A DNA stretch of 64,000 nucleotides from positions 62,001 to 126,000 of the forward strand of contig JAJEBE010000054.1 in the NCBI GenBank assembly GCA_022822545.1, in the 5' to 3' direction. Each line of letters opens with the position of its first letter. Position 1 is the stretch's first letter. The position numbers and the translations under genes are program-made. The notes beneath the pieces were generated by a model that made no database searches, was not told the origin of the DNA, and was given only the letters and a program-made list of their open reading frames with translations. This DNA is from Anaerolineae bacterium. GTDB taxonomy: Bacteria > Chloroflexota > Anaerolineae > Aggregatilineales > Phototrophicaceae. This document shows positions 1-6,905 of the stretch, piece by piece.

Positions 1-547
1 CTGCATCGACATCAGCAATTTGCAGAAGCGGCCGCAGGGATAAACCATTCGACCCGCCGGTGTAGTCGTACTCGGTCAGCATCATGATGCGGAAAAGCTC
101 GGAGAAGGCAATCGTGAACAAGGCCAGGTAGGCAGAGCGCAGGCGGAGCAGCAGCCAGCCAATCACCAGCCCGACCAAGCCCGCTATCAGTGTGCCGATT
201 ATGATGGCCCCGATAGCGGAGATTGACTCGGGACTGATGGCGATGCCGAGCATGGCGAAGATAATCCCGTCGCGAGCGATGAGACCGGCGACGTAAGCGC
301 CGATGCCCATGAAAGCCATGTGGCCGAAGGAGAATTGCCCGGCGATGCCCGCCAGCAGCGCCCAGCTCGACGCCATGATGGCGTAGAAGAAGCCGCTGAT
401 GAAAACCGTCTTGGCATAGTTGGACTGCGAGCTGTCGTTCGGGAACCAGAGGAAGAAAAGTATGATCAAACCCAGCACTATGTAGCCAAAGCGGCGGCGG
501 CCAATACCATTGTCAATTGTGGACTCGAAGCGCTTGAAGAAAGCCAT
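1..547 (-). CDS. livM: Branched-chain amino acid ABC transporter permease LivM, 3' end outside window
   Basis: The first 182 residues of an integral membrane permease are visible; the rest lies beyond position 1. A hydrophobic helix near residues 20-35 is followed by a long helical block holding the LivM signature GQFSFGHMAFMGIGAY, then further helices and the motif LRLRSAYLALFTIAFSE. In the Liv family this subunit pairs with LivH to form the inner-membrane channel for leucine-type amino acids, amides or urea. The ATG at 547 lies two bases after the livH stop codon, so the two are translationally coupled. Substrate cannot be told from the permease alone. Family call is secure. Confidence 0.93.
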   Translation of the reverse strand, partial: MAFFKRFESTIDNGIGRRRFGYIVLGLIILFFLWFPNDSSQSNYAKTVFISGFFYAIMASSWALLAGIAGQFSFGHMAFMGIGAYVAGLIARDGIIFAMLGIAISPESISAIGAIIIGTLIAGLVGLVIGWLLLRLRSAYLALFTIAFSELFRIMMLTEYDYTGGSNGLSLRPLLQIADVDA

Positions 548-549
548 GA

Positions 550-2097
550 TCACGTCTGCTCCCTGCCGAAGAGTCCCGTCGGTTTTAGCAACAGCACCAG
601 GGCGAATATGACCAGGGCAAAGGCTTCTTTATAGGCGGCCCCTCGGCTGGGATCAGGATGGCAGCCCGCGCCCAGCGCTTCCACGATGCCAACGATGATC
701 CCGCCGAGCAGGGCGCCCGGCACCGAGCCCAGGCCGCCAAGCACGACAATGACATAAGACCGCCCGACCATCTCTGCGCCGACCCAGGGCACCCAGGCGA
801 AAATCGGTATTAGCGCCGCGCCCGACATCGCCGCGAGCATTGAGCCCAGACCAAATGACAGCGTGTTCATATTGGTCGGATTGATGCCGGTAACCGCTGC
901 CGCTTGCCGGTCCTGGCTGGTGGCGCGCAAGGCCCTGCCGGTCCAGGTGCGCTGCAAGAAATAGAGCAGGGCGAATATCAAGATGACGCCCACCACCATG
1001 GCGAATGCGCGGTCGCCAATAATGTTTATGGGACCGAAGGCGAAGTCATCCGTGATCTGGGCGCGCTGCAGGGTGAACCGGCGAATCTCAATGAATCTGT
1101 CTGTGCGCTGCGGGAAGGGACCGGCGATCGCCAGCGTGGTGTATTCAATGAAGAAGCCAAAGCCGAAGGTGATTAAAATGGCGTATTCCGATACCCGTTC
1201 AATCAGCCCTTCGTGCATGGGCTTGAGGAAGAAACGCTCAAAGACCGCGCCCATGACAAATACGATCACGGCGGCGACCGGAATGCCGAAGATTGGATTG
1301 ATGCTTATTTCGGCGCCGGTCAACTCGCTGAGGACATTGGAGCTGTGCATCAGAAAATAAAAGGAAAAATAACCGCCGACCATGTAGAGTTGGCCGTGCG
1401 CGAAACTGACAATGCCCTGTACCGAGTAGATCAGCGTCAAGCCGACCGCCATGAGGGAATATATGGCGCCGATGACAATGCCGTTCGCGGTTTGCTGTGT
1501 CAGGTATGTCACATGGAAAGGCGATGCCACGCAGGGATTGGCCGGATTATGAATGGCGAAAAGCGTATAAATCTGCCAAGCGCCAAGCGAGCCAAGGACG
1601 ATCATCCAGTCGCGGCTGATCTTCGGTGTGCGCTGCCACATTAGCCCGAATATCAGGGGGCCGATGGCGAAGCCGCCAAGCGCGGCCGCTGTGAGAACGT
1701 TCTGATCGTTCGCCTCGACAGCGCGGTACTGCCGCGGCAAGAAGTAAGCGGCCAGCGCCGCCCAAAGCGGACCGGCCAGGATCAGCCATAAGCCGGAAGG
1801 CAACTCCGGATCAATCACTCGCACCAGCACTTGAGAAGATACGAAGACCGTCAAGACAATGCCAGCGGTCAGCGTTGTGCGGCGAATCAGCGCCGGTTCA
1901 AAATAAAAGAGCCCGACGCCAAGCGGTCCCAATGCGAACCCGCTAATGACACCGGCGATTTTCAGCGTGGTCGTGGGTATTTGGTCCTTGTCAGCGTTGC
2001 CCTTGTTCACCAAGGGCAACAGGAACATGCCTATTGCGGCCCAGATTGGCCCCGCCGCCAGAAGCCATAAAACGAAGAGCGTGTCTTGTATAACCAT
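550..2097 (-). CDS. livH: LivH-type ABC permease with a duplicated N-terminal membrane extension
   Basis: The last ~310 residues are a normal LivH, with the hallmark SFAHGQLYMVGGYFSF and a C-terminal GGLGSVPGALLGGIIVG loop. About 200 extra residues precede it. They contain two copies of a hydrophobic module: GPIWAAIGMFLLPL followed by GFALGPLGVGLFYF, and GPLWAALAAYFLPR followed by GFAIGPLIFGLMW. Ordinary LivH proteins are ~290-310 residues, so this protein (515 aa) is unusual. I start it at the ATG 2097; an in-frame TTG at 2118 is the alternative. It lies between the binding-protein gene and livM. The extension's function is unknown to me; it may be a fused membrane partner of the transporter. 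Confidence 0.85.
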   Translation of the reverse strand: MVIQDTLFVLWLLAAGPIWAAIGMFLLPLVNKGNADKDQIPTTTLKIAGVISGFALGPLGVGLFYFEPALIRRTTLTAGIVLTVFVSSQVLVRVIDPELPSGLWLILAGPLWAALAAYFLPRQYRAVEANDQNVLTAAALGGFAIGPLIFGLMWQRTPKISRDWMIVLGSLGAWQIYTLFAIHNPANPCVASPFHVTYLTQQTANGIVIGAIYSLMAVGLTLIYSVQGIVSFAHGQLYMVGGYFSFYFLMHSSNVLSELTGAEISINPIFGIPVAAVIVFVMGAVFERFFLKPMHEGLIERVSEYAILITFGFGFFIEYTTLAIAGPFPQRTDRFIEIRRFTLQRAQITDDFAFGPINIIGDRAFAMVVGVILIFALLYFLQRTWTGRALRATSQDRQAAAVTGINPTNMNTLSFGLGSMLAAMSGAALIPIFAWVPWVGAEMVGRSYVIVVLGGLGSVPGALLGGIIVGIVEALGAGCHPDPSRGAAYKEAFALVIFALVLLLKPTGLFGREQT

Positions 2098-2161
2098 AAG
2101 CCAGCACCGCGCATCCAACTCAGCAGGGGCAGATTAGCGAAATTCGCTACTTGGACACAGC

Positions 2162-2186
2162 GGGGGCGACAGATTTAGCCGCCCCC
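2162..2186 (-). promoter_or_regulatory. Intra-operon hairpin between binding-protein gene and livH
   Basis: GGGGGCG (2162-2168) and CGCCCCC (2180-2186) are perfect inverted arms around an 11-base loop. The hairpin follows the binding-protein stop codon in the direction of transcription and has no strong T run after it. Such hairpins commonly stabilise the upstream mRNA or partly attenuate read-through, so that binding protein is made in excess over permease. That role is inferred. Confidence 0.6.
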
Positions 2187-2202
2187 GAGTTTTCCAATTG
2201 GG

Positions 2203-3540
2203 TTACGGTGAAGTGCCTGGCACGATATAGGAGGTGCCGTGTGTCTGATACACTTCCGGATAGACCACCGCCGCTTCCAGCCCGCTCTGACCCTGCTCGT
2301 AATACTGCATTACGGTAACGATAGGGTCGGGCCACTGGTGCCACATGAAGGCCGGTGTGTCTTCCGGCAGGTCTGGATTGTGAGCGCCGTAGTCGAAGTA
2401 GTAACGGCCCTGGGACAACTCAAGATCGGTGGCCTCGATGGCCCCGACTATAGCGGCGGCATCCGAGGAACTGCCGGCGCGCTCCATGGCGTCTGCAAGG
2501 ATGTAGACGGCGTCGTACGATGCCATGGCGAAGCTCGGAATGATATCCCCCCAAGCCTCCTCGTACTTGGCGTTCAACTCAACGGCGGCATCGCTGAACA
2601 AGCTTGGGATTATGCCCACCCGATTGAAAGCGCAGTAATTGCCATCGGGGACGGTTGCCCAATACTGATCCGACTGGAAGGCAAACTGGTTCGTGACACA
2701 GATAGTATCTTCAGTCGGCGCAATGCCCAGCTCAGACATCTGCTGCGTGAGGTTGAAAGAAGTCTCGCCGGTGACGAGTATGCGGATGACATCGGGCGCT
2801 TCCGCGCGCGCCTGAATGCGGCTGAGGATCGGAACAAAGTCTTCCGTGCCGAGTTCGACGTCAATCTTGGAGACTGTGGCCCCCGCCGCTTCAAAGCGCG
2901 CTGCCTCGTCGGCCGCGGCCGGCTGACCGTAGTCCGTGTTCTCCACGATCAATACCACATCGTCAACGCCCAGGCTCAGCAGCCAGTCAACGACAACACT
3001 GCCGACCATCGAACTGGCTGGGGAAATGCGGAAGATATGATCGATTCCGTCTTCAAAGCGCGGCGGCGCCCCATCGAATTCCCGGATGCCGTTGGCGCTG
3101 ACGTTGTCGTTCCAGGGCTCGGAGAATACAGTCGGAATCTGGTTCGCTTCCAGCATGCCCATAGTCGCCAAACCAACCGCGCTATGATAGACCCCCACCA
3201 TCGCATCAACTTCGTCTTCCTGAATCAGTCGTTCAGTAACGGCCTGGCCGCGCTCCGGGCTGCCTTCGGAATCGCCCGTGACAACATCAATCTGATAATT
3301 GACACCGTCTATCTCGACGCCGCAGTCAGCATTGATATCATCAGCCGCCTGATTAAATGCCCAGTCCATAGCGACCCCGCCAGCTACCGCGCCGGGGGCG
3401 GAAAGCGGCGCCAAGCCACCGATAGTGATCGTCTCATCCGCGAATTCACAATGACCGTCGGCGTACACCAAACTTGCGGGCAGCAGAGTGGTCATCGCAA
3501 GCAGCACGATGAGACTGATGAATAACGCATTGCGCTTCAT
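2203..3540 (-). CDS. Branched-chain amino acid/amide-type substrate-binding protein (periplasmic-binding type 1)
   Basis: This is a 445-residue secreted binding protein of the LivK/AmiC family. Residues 1-27 form a signal peptide (KR, a hydrophobic core, then a likely cut after VYA). The mature part begins with ETITIGGLAPLSAPGA, typical of the Peripla_BP_6 fold, and contains the DVVTGDSEGSPERGQAV and FSEPWNDN strand-loop segments. The start is the ATG at 3540: GGAGG at 3549-3553 lies eight bases upstream, whereas an in-frame ATG at 3555 would sit upstream of that ribosome site. It heads an operon with livH and livM. The ligand is not predictable from sequence alone. Confidence 0.93.
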   Translation of the reverse strand: MKRNALFISLIVLLAMTTLLPASLVYADGHCEFADETITIGGLAPLSAPGAVAGGVAMDWAFNQAADDINADCGVEIDGVNYQIDVVTGDSEGSPERGQAVTERLIQEDEVDAMVGVYHSAVGLATMGMLEANQIPTVFSEPWNDNVSANGIREFDGAPPRFEDGIDHIFRISPASSMVGSVVVDWLLSLGVDDVVLIVENTDYGQPAAADEAARFEAAGATVSKIDVELGTEDFVPILSRIQARAEAPDVIRILVTGETSFNLTQQMSELGIAPTEDTICVTNQFAFQSDQYWATVPDGNYCAFNRVGIIPSLFSDAAVELNAKYEEAWGDIIPSFAMASYDAVYILADAMERAGSSSDAAAIVGAIEATDLELSQGRYYFDYGAHNPDLPEDTPAFMWHQWPDPIVTVMQYYEQGQSGLEAAVVYPEVYQTHGTSYIVPGTSP

Positions 3541-3877
3541 TTCTTTGTCCTCCATATAATCCGATAGTCATATCAGCTGCCGCGAAATGCCACAGACTAA
3601 TACCATGAGAATCCACGTCAATTGCAAGAGCATAGCACAGACAATCGCTGCGAACACGCGGCATTCGATTTTCTTGCAAGCGCCGTGGAGAGCCGCGATC
3701 AACGTATTTCATACCATTCACGGCGTCCGCCGCGAAGAACTGATTCAGACGAATCAAAACGCGTCTCTGATTACTGAATCATAACTTGCCCAAGCACTAT
3801 TGTCAAATCGGGGCGTTTTCCAGGAGTGATGAATATGGCGGACATGCCGCATTCTTACCCTCCATCCCCCAGCCCTC

Positions 3878-3950
3878 TCGCCATCTCTATGGCAGCATCC
3901 TAAAATGAGGGAAGGGAGGTTTTATCGTTTTGAAGTCCCTCCCTCTTCAT
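3878..3950 (+). repeat. Dispersed hairpin repeat, copy 1
   Basis: This copy matches 42430-42500 over about 70 bases. Shared blocks are CGCCATCT, AGCATCC, AAAATGAGG and TCGTTTTGAAGTCC, with both ending in CTTCAT. The outer ATGA/TCAT pair is kept, but the inner stem is built from purine-rich arms here (GAGGGAAGGGAGG against CCCTCCCTC) and from GCGCG/CGCGC in the other copy. The conserved loop and changed stem suggest a structured element. Confidence 0.7.
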
Positions 3951-4036
3951 GCTGAGGACAGGACAGGTTTGAGTTGCTCGTATATGAGAGCGGCGGGACA
4001 GCAATCGCAAGCGCCATATTTTGGCGAAAGATGTAG

Positions 4037-4079
4037 GGGCGACCGGCGGGCTGTGTCTACGCGCCCAATCTGGTCGCCC
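4037..4079. repeat. Inverted repeat GGGCGACC / GGTCGCCC
   Basis: Perfect 8-base arms at 4037-4044 and 4072-4079 flank a 27-base loop. The flank GTAGGGGCGACC resembles GC-rich dispersed repeats that I associate with Chloroflexota intergenic DNA. No T run follows, so it is not an obvious terminator. Confidence 0.55.
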
Positions 4080-4103
4080 GCTGCCGCTGCGACTTGTGGT
4101 TTC

Positions 4104-4126
4104 GGGCGATATGGTATGTTGCCCCT
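4104..4126 (+). repeat. Short intergenic repeat, copy 1 (GGCGA..GTATGTT..CCCC)
   Basis: This 23-mer and the one at 4440-4462 share GGGCGAyAtkGTATGTT followed by a run of C. Each can fold GGGGCGA-type and CCCC arms around the GTATG loop. Confidence 0.5.
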
Positions 4127-4223
4127 GCAGATCGTTGGTTCAGCGAAATTCGCATTACTTTCTTGGATTTATTTCTGACAGCGCCATCGTGCGACTTGCG
4201 TAGGATGTTGGTGAGAATCTCTC

Positions 4224-4271
4224 AATGTGTAAACATTTGTTCTTGTTTCGTCGGCCAATCCATGCTACACT
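4224..4271 (+). promoter_or_regulatory. Palindrome plus extended -10, copy A
   Basis: AATGT-GTAA-ACATT (4224-4237) is followed by GCCAAT (4254-4259) and the extended -10 TGCTACACT (4263-4271). A homologous block lies at 14611-14659 with nearly the same palindrome-to-box distance (about 35 bases). No coding start follows for over 700 bases, so a transcript from here would be a long leader or a noncoding RNA. Confidence 0.5.
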
Positions 4272-4439
4272 GATCCTGTCCGCGCCTTAACAACCGAATA
4301 ATTCAGACCGCCGCCTGCTTCCAAAATCGCCGATTCGCTCCCGGTCCTCATTGACGAAATTTCGCTCGCCCCAGATCAACCGACCGAGACCAGAAGCAGT
4401 TCCAACAAAGTAATGAGAAACCGGAATCAAGTCGGTTGT

Positions 4440-4462
4440 GGGGGCGACATTGTATGTTCCCC
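4440..4462 (+). repeat. Short intergenic repeat, copy 2
   Basis: Partner of 4104-4126, with GGGGGCGACA, GTATGTT and CCCC blocks. The arms GGGG and CCCC can pair. Confidence 0.5.
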
Positions 4463-4524
4463 GAAAATATGTCACGACAAACTGCGCGATTTTTCGCATG
4501 ACGAACTTGGAACTACTGAGAACA

Positions 4525-4553
4525 TTGGCGCAAAAAAAGTTTTTCCGCGCCAA
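4525..4553 (+). repeat. Hairpin TTGGCGC / GCGCCAA with an A7 loop
   Basis: Seven-base perfect arms (4525-4531 and 4547-4553) enclose AAAAAAAGTTTTTCC. The counterpart at 14777-14813 has arms TTGGAATC/GATTCCAA and again an A7 run in the loop. The same TTGGCGC/GCGCCAA arms occur with an 8-base gap at 60926-60947. No coding function is visible. Confidence 0.55.
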
Positions 4554-4657
4554 CGCCAATCTGGCGCAGAAGGCCGCCCAATCCCCCGCCAACACTGGGC
4601 TTCAGGCTTTGCCAATATCGCGATTTCCATTGCCCAAATCGCGCCAATACGCGCCAA
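4550..4657 (+). repeat. Phased CCAA-box array
   Basis: Eight CCAA cores, mostly in CGCCAAT or GCCCAA context, begin at 4550, 4556, 4578, 4589, 4612, 4634, 4644 and 4654. After the first pair the spacings are 22, 11, 23, 22, 10 and 10 bases, all close to multiples of one helical turn. This is the pattern expected of repeated protein-binding sites on one face of the DNA. The bound factor is unknown. Confidence 0.5.
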
Positions 4658-4718
4658 TCTCCCCGATTTCCCTCTGTTGTCTCGCTGTCGTCGCCTTTAG
4701 GAAACCCGGCCAGGGCGC

Positions 4719-4747
4719 GGGAAAACTCCACGCAATTCACCACTCCT
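4719..4747 (+). repeat. Dispersed repeat shared with 42524-42551
   Basis: The block GGGAAAACTCCACGCAATTC, continuing CACCACTCC, matches the second site at about nine bases in ten. Both copies lie in gene-free DNA. Confidence 0.55.
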
Positions 4748-4966
4748 CGTTTTCCCGAGCATAGGCTTGCCAATGATTGAGAGGATATCAGCCGTCTATG
4801 GGATGATGCGGCCGGCGAACACATGCAATCCCTTTCTTGCAGCGGCCCGCTCCTGGCCCGGGGCGCTTGCGTCATCAGATTTGCAGAGGCCAATCCCACT
4901 CTCCTTCAAGTCTCGGATGATTTAGGATTTATCATCGATGTTGACTGATCAGACCTGACGTGCCTT

Positions 4967-4975
4967 TGTTATAAT
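4967..4975 (+). promoter_or_regulatory. Extended -10 promoter of the isomerase gene
   Basis: TGTTATAAT at 4967-4975 is a perfect TGnTATAAT box. Transcription would start near 4982, which excludes the upstream in-frame ATG at 4974 and supports the ATG at 5013. Confidence 0.7.
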
Positions 4976-5012
4976 GAGTGGCGAGATTGCTGGTTGGGAA
5001 AGGGAAAATCGA

Positions 5013-5846
5013 ATGTCGGAGCTAACACTTGGCTGTGCGTTGTGGACCTTGGGCGCGACGCCGGATGTTGCCGCCTTGGCGCGGCAGATGGAAATCGCTG
5101 CCGAGACAGGCTGCACATCGGTGCAACCCTGGATCGTCGACTTTGAATACCGCCCGTGCATCCTTGACCCCGAAGTTGGCTCAACAGCCGACCGCCGCGA
5201 AGTGGTCAAAATCGCCGAGTCGCTTGGCCTGTCATTCAGCGGCTTTTGCGCTCAATTGCAGGGCGCTGTGACATACGGCGGCCTGGAGGAGAGCGAGGGC
5301 TTGCGCTGGCGGATTGACAAGACCAAGCAGGCGTTGGACACCACCGCCGAGCTTGGCGGGAACATCGTGACGACTCACGCCGGCGTATTGCCGGAAGATC
5401 GGGCGGACCCGGCTTATGAGATTCTGCTGGGTTCTGTGGGCGAAATTGCCGAACATGGCGCCAGGGTCGGGGTCTATTTCGCTTTGGAGACCGGCCAGGA
5501 ATCGCCAAAGGCGCTGGGAGATTTCATTGAGGAGGTCAACAATCCCTGGCTGAAAGTCAATTACGATCCTTGCAACCTGCTCCGTTTTGGTTCGGAGGCC
5601 GGGACAATTCAGGGTGTGCATATCCTCGGCGACAAGATCATTCATACCCACGCCAAAGACTGGAATCCGGAAACCCGGCAAGCGACCTGCGGCGAGGGCC
5701 TTGTGCCTTGGGACGGCTATATACAGGCGCTGCGAGATATCGGCTACAGCGGCGTACTCGCCATTGAAGACGAAACGGGCAACGAAGACATGATCGGGTC
5801 CATCCGGCGCAGCTACGCCTTCTTGCGAGGTTATATCAATGCTTAA
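5013..5846 (+). CDS. Sugar phosphate isomerase/epimerase (xylose isomerase-like TIM barrel)
   Basis: This 277-residue protein of the AP-endonuclease-2 fold likely isomerises or epimerises a sugar or cyclitol derivative in the cytoplasm. Visible hallmarks are VTTHAGVLPED, the metal-site region YFALETGQES, VNYDPCNLLRF, HTHAKDW and the closing LAIEDETG strand. These are the usual Glu/Asp/His metal ligands at the ends of the barrel strands. The start at 5013 follows a purine-rich ribosome site (GGGAAAGGG) and lies downstream of the -10 box. Its end overlaps the oxidoreductase gene by eight bases, a pairing common in inositol and unusual-sugar catabolism. The exact substrate is not known. Confidence 0.88.
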   Translation: MSELTLGCALWTLGATPDVAALARQMEIAAETGCTSVQPWIVDFEYRPCILDPEVGSTADRREVVKIAESLGLSFSGFCAQLQGAVTYGGLEESEGLRWRIDKTKQALDTTAELGGNIVTTHAGVLPEDRADPAYEILLGSVGEIAEHGARVGVYFALETGQESPKALGDFIEEVNNPWLKVNYDPCNLLRFGSEAGTIQGVHILGDKIIHTHAKDWNPETRQATCGEGLVPWDGYIQALRDIGYSGVLAIEDETGNEDMIGSIRRSYAFLRGYINA

Positions 5847-6891
5847 GGTCGGAATTCTTGGCGCCGGCGGTATCGCGGCTTTGAGTCATCTGCCGGAGAT
5901 CGAGCAGGTTGAAGGCATGCAGGTAACGCATATTTGCGGACGAACGGCGAGCCGCCTCCGCTTGCTCTGCGAGCGCTTTAACGTGCCGCGTTATTCGACT
6001 AATTGGTCTGATCTGCTCACCGACGAAACCTTGGACGCCTTGGTAGTCGCCCTGCCGCATCCATTGCACGCCGAAGCGGGCCTGGCGGCGCTCTCAAGAG
6101 GCTTGCACCTCTTCATGCAAAAGCCGCTGTGCACCACATTGGACGAGGCAAATCAGTTGGTCGCGGCCAGCGAAGCTCGACCTGATCTGGTCGTCTATTG
6201 CCGGCCGTCGTTTGATGCGGTGGTATACGAGATGCGTCGGCGGCTGGCGGCCCAAGCCCTTGGCAAAGTCTCAGGCGCTTTTTCCCGCCATAGCCACGGC
6301 GGTCCTGAAGTGTATTACGCTGAGGTAACAGACAGCTTTGAAGAGAAGCGTGTGGAAAACGACCTCTGGTTTTTTGCCGACGAGACCGCGGGCGGCGGCG
6401 CATTAATTGATATGGGCGTGTATTCGATAGCGAACATCGTCGCGCTTCTGGGCAAAGTTGACTTCGTAACTGCGCGGATGACCACGGTCGACAAGCCGAC
6501 GGCGATGGAAGACACAGCTACGCTGATCCTGGAGATGGCGAATGGCGCCTTGGCGACGGCCGAAACCGGCTGGTGTGATCCGGCGCGATCGTCCTACCTG
6601 CGCGCGCATGGCACGGCGGGAAAGCTCGTCAAGCGGGGGGATGACGCTATTGACTACATTCGCCCCAGCTCTTTCGAACGAGAATGGGCGGAACCAATCA
6701 TCGAACAAATCTCGCTGGCGCCGGCGCCGAACCAGCATGAAGAATGGCTGTCTTGCATCAATGATGGCTGTCAGCCGGAGTTGTCCAACCTTTGGACGGC
6801 ACGCCACGTGACCGAGATTATGCTGGCGGCAGTCGCGTCAAATGCCAGTGGCGGCCGGGTCGCGGTCGACAGCGAGCCTCGCCTGGGCTGA
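5839..6891 (+). CDS. Gfo/Idh/MocA-family NAD(P)-dependent oxidoreductase
   Basis: This 350-residue dehydrogenase has an N-terminal Rossmann fold (VGILGAGGIAALSH), the family's VALPHPLHAE loop and the Gfo/Idh signature MQKPLCTTLDEA, where the lysine of KP is the conserved catalytic/cofactor residue. The C-terminal half carries the expected beta-sheet substrate domain (ALIDMGVYSI). These enzymes oxidise or reduce a hydroxyl of sugars, sugar acids or inositols. The eight-base overlap with the isomerase gene shows the two are co-translated. It converges on the GH51 gene with only 14 bases between stops. Substrate is inferred only as carbohydrate. Confidence 0.9.
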   Translation: MLKVGILGAGGIAALSHLPEIEQVEGMQVTHICGRTASRLRLLCERFNVPRYSTNWSDLLTDETLDALVVALPHPLHAEAGLAALSRGLHLFMQKPLCTTLDEANQLVAASEARPDLVVYCRPSFDAVVYEMRRRLAAQALGKVSGAFSRHSHGGPEVYYAEVTDSFEEKRVENDLWFFADETAGGGALIDMGVYSIANIVALLGKVDFVTARMTTVDKPTAMEDTATLILEMANGALATAETGWCDPARSSYLRAHGTAGKLVKRGDDAIDYIRPSSFEREWAEPIIEQISLAPAPNQHEEWLSCINDGCQPELSNLWTARHVTEIMLAAVASNASGGRVAVDSEPRLG

Positions 6892-6905
6892 GGTCCGCGT
6901 TCGAA

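Larger units (their letters stand above)
3541..5012. other. 1.47-kb gene-free region rich in short repeats
   Basis: No reading frame here has a ribosome site plus a recognisable product; the longest frames (about 100 codons) have no family features. The stretch holds the hairpin repeat at 3878-3950, inverted repeats at 4037-4079, a duplicated 22-23-mer (4104 and 4440), a promoter-like block (4224-4271), an A7-loop hairpin (4525-4553), a phased CCAA array (4550-4657), a repeat shared with the crcB upstream region (4719-4747) and the promoter of the next gene (4967-4975). Base composition is more AT-rich than the flanking genes. Confidence 0.8.

Noticed and set aside
2239-3525. Long open frame opposite the Liv-type binding protein (428 codons)
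   Set aside because: It is the antisense of a clearly coding gene with full family features; GC-rich codon bias leaves the other strand open. It has no ribosome site or recognisable protein features.
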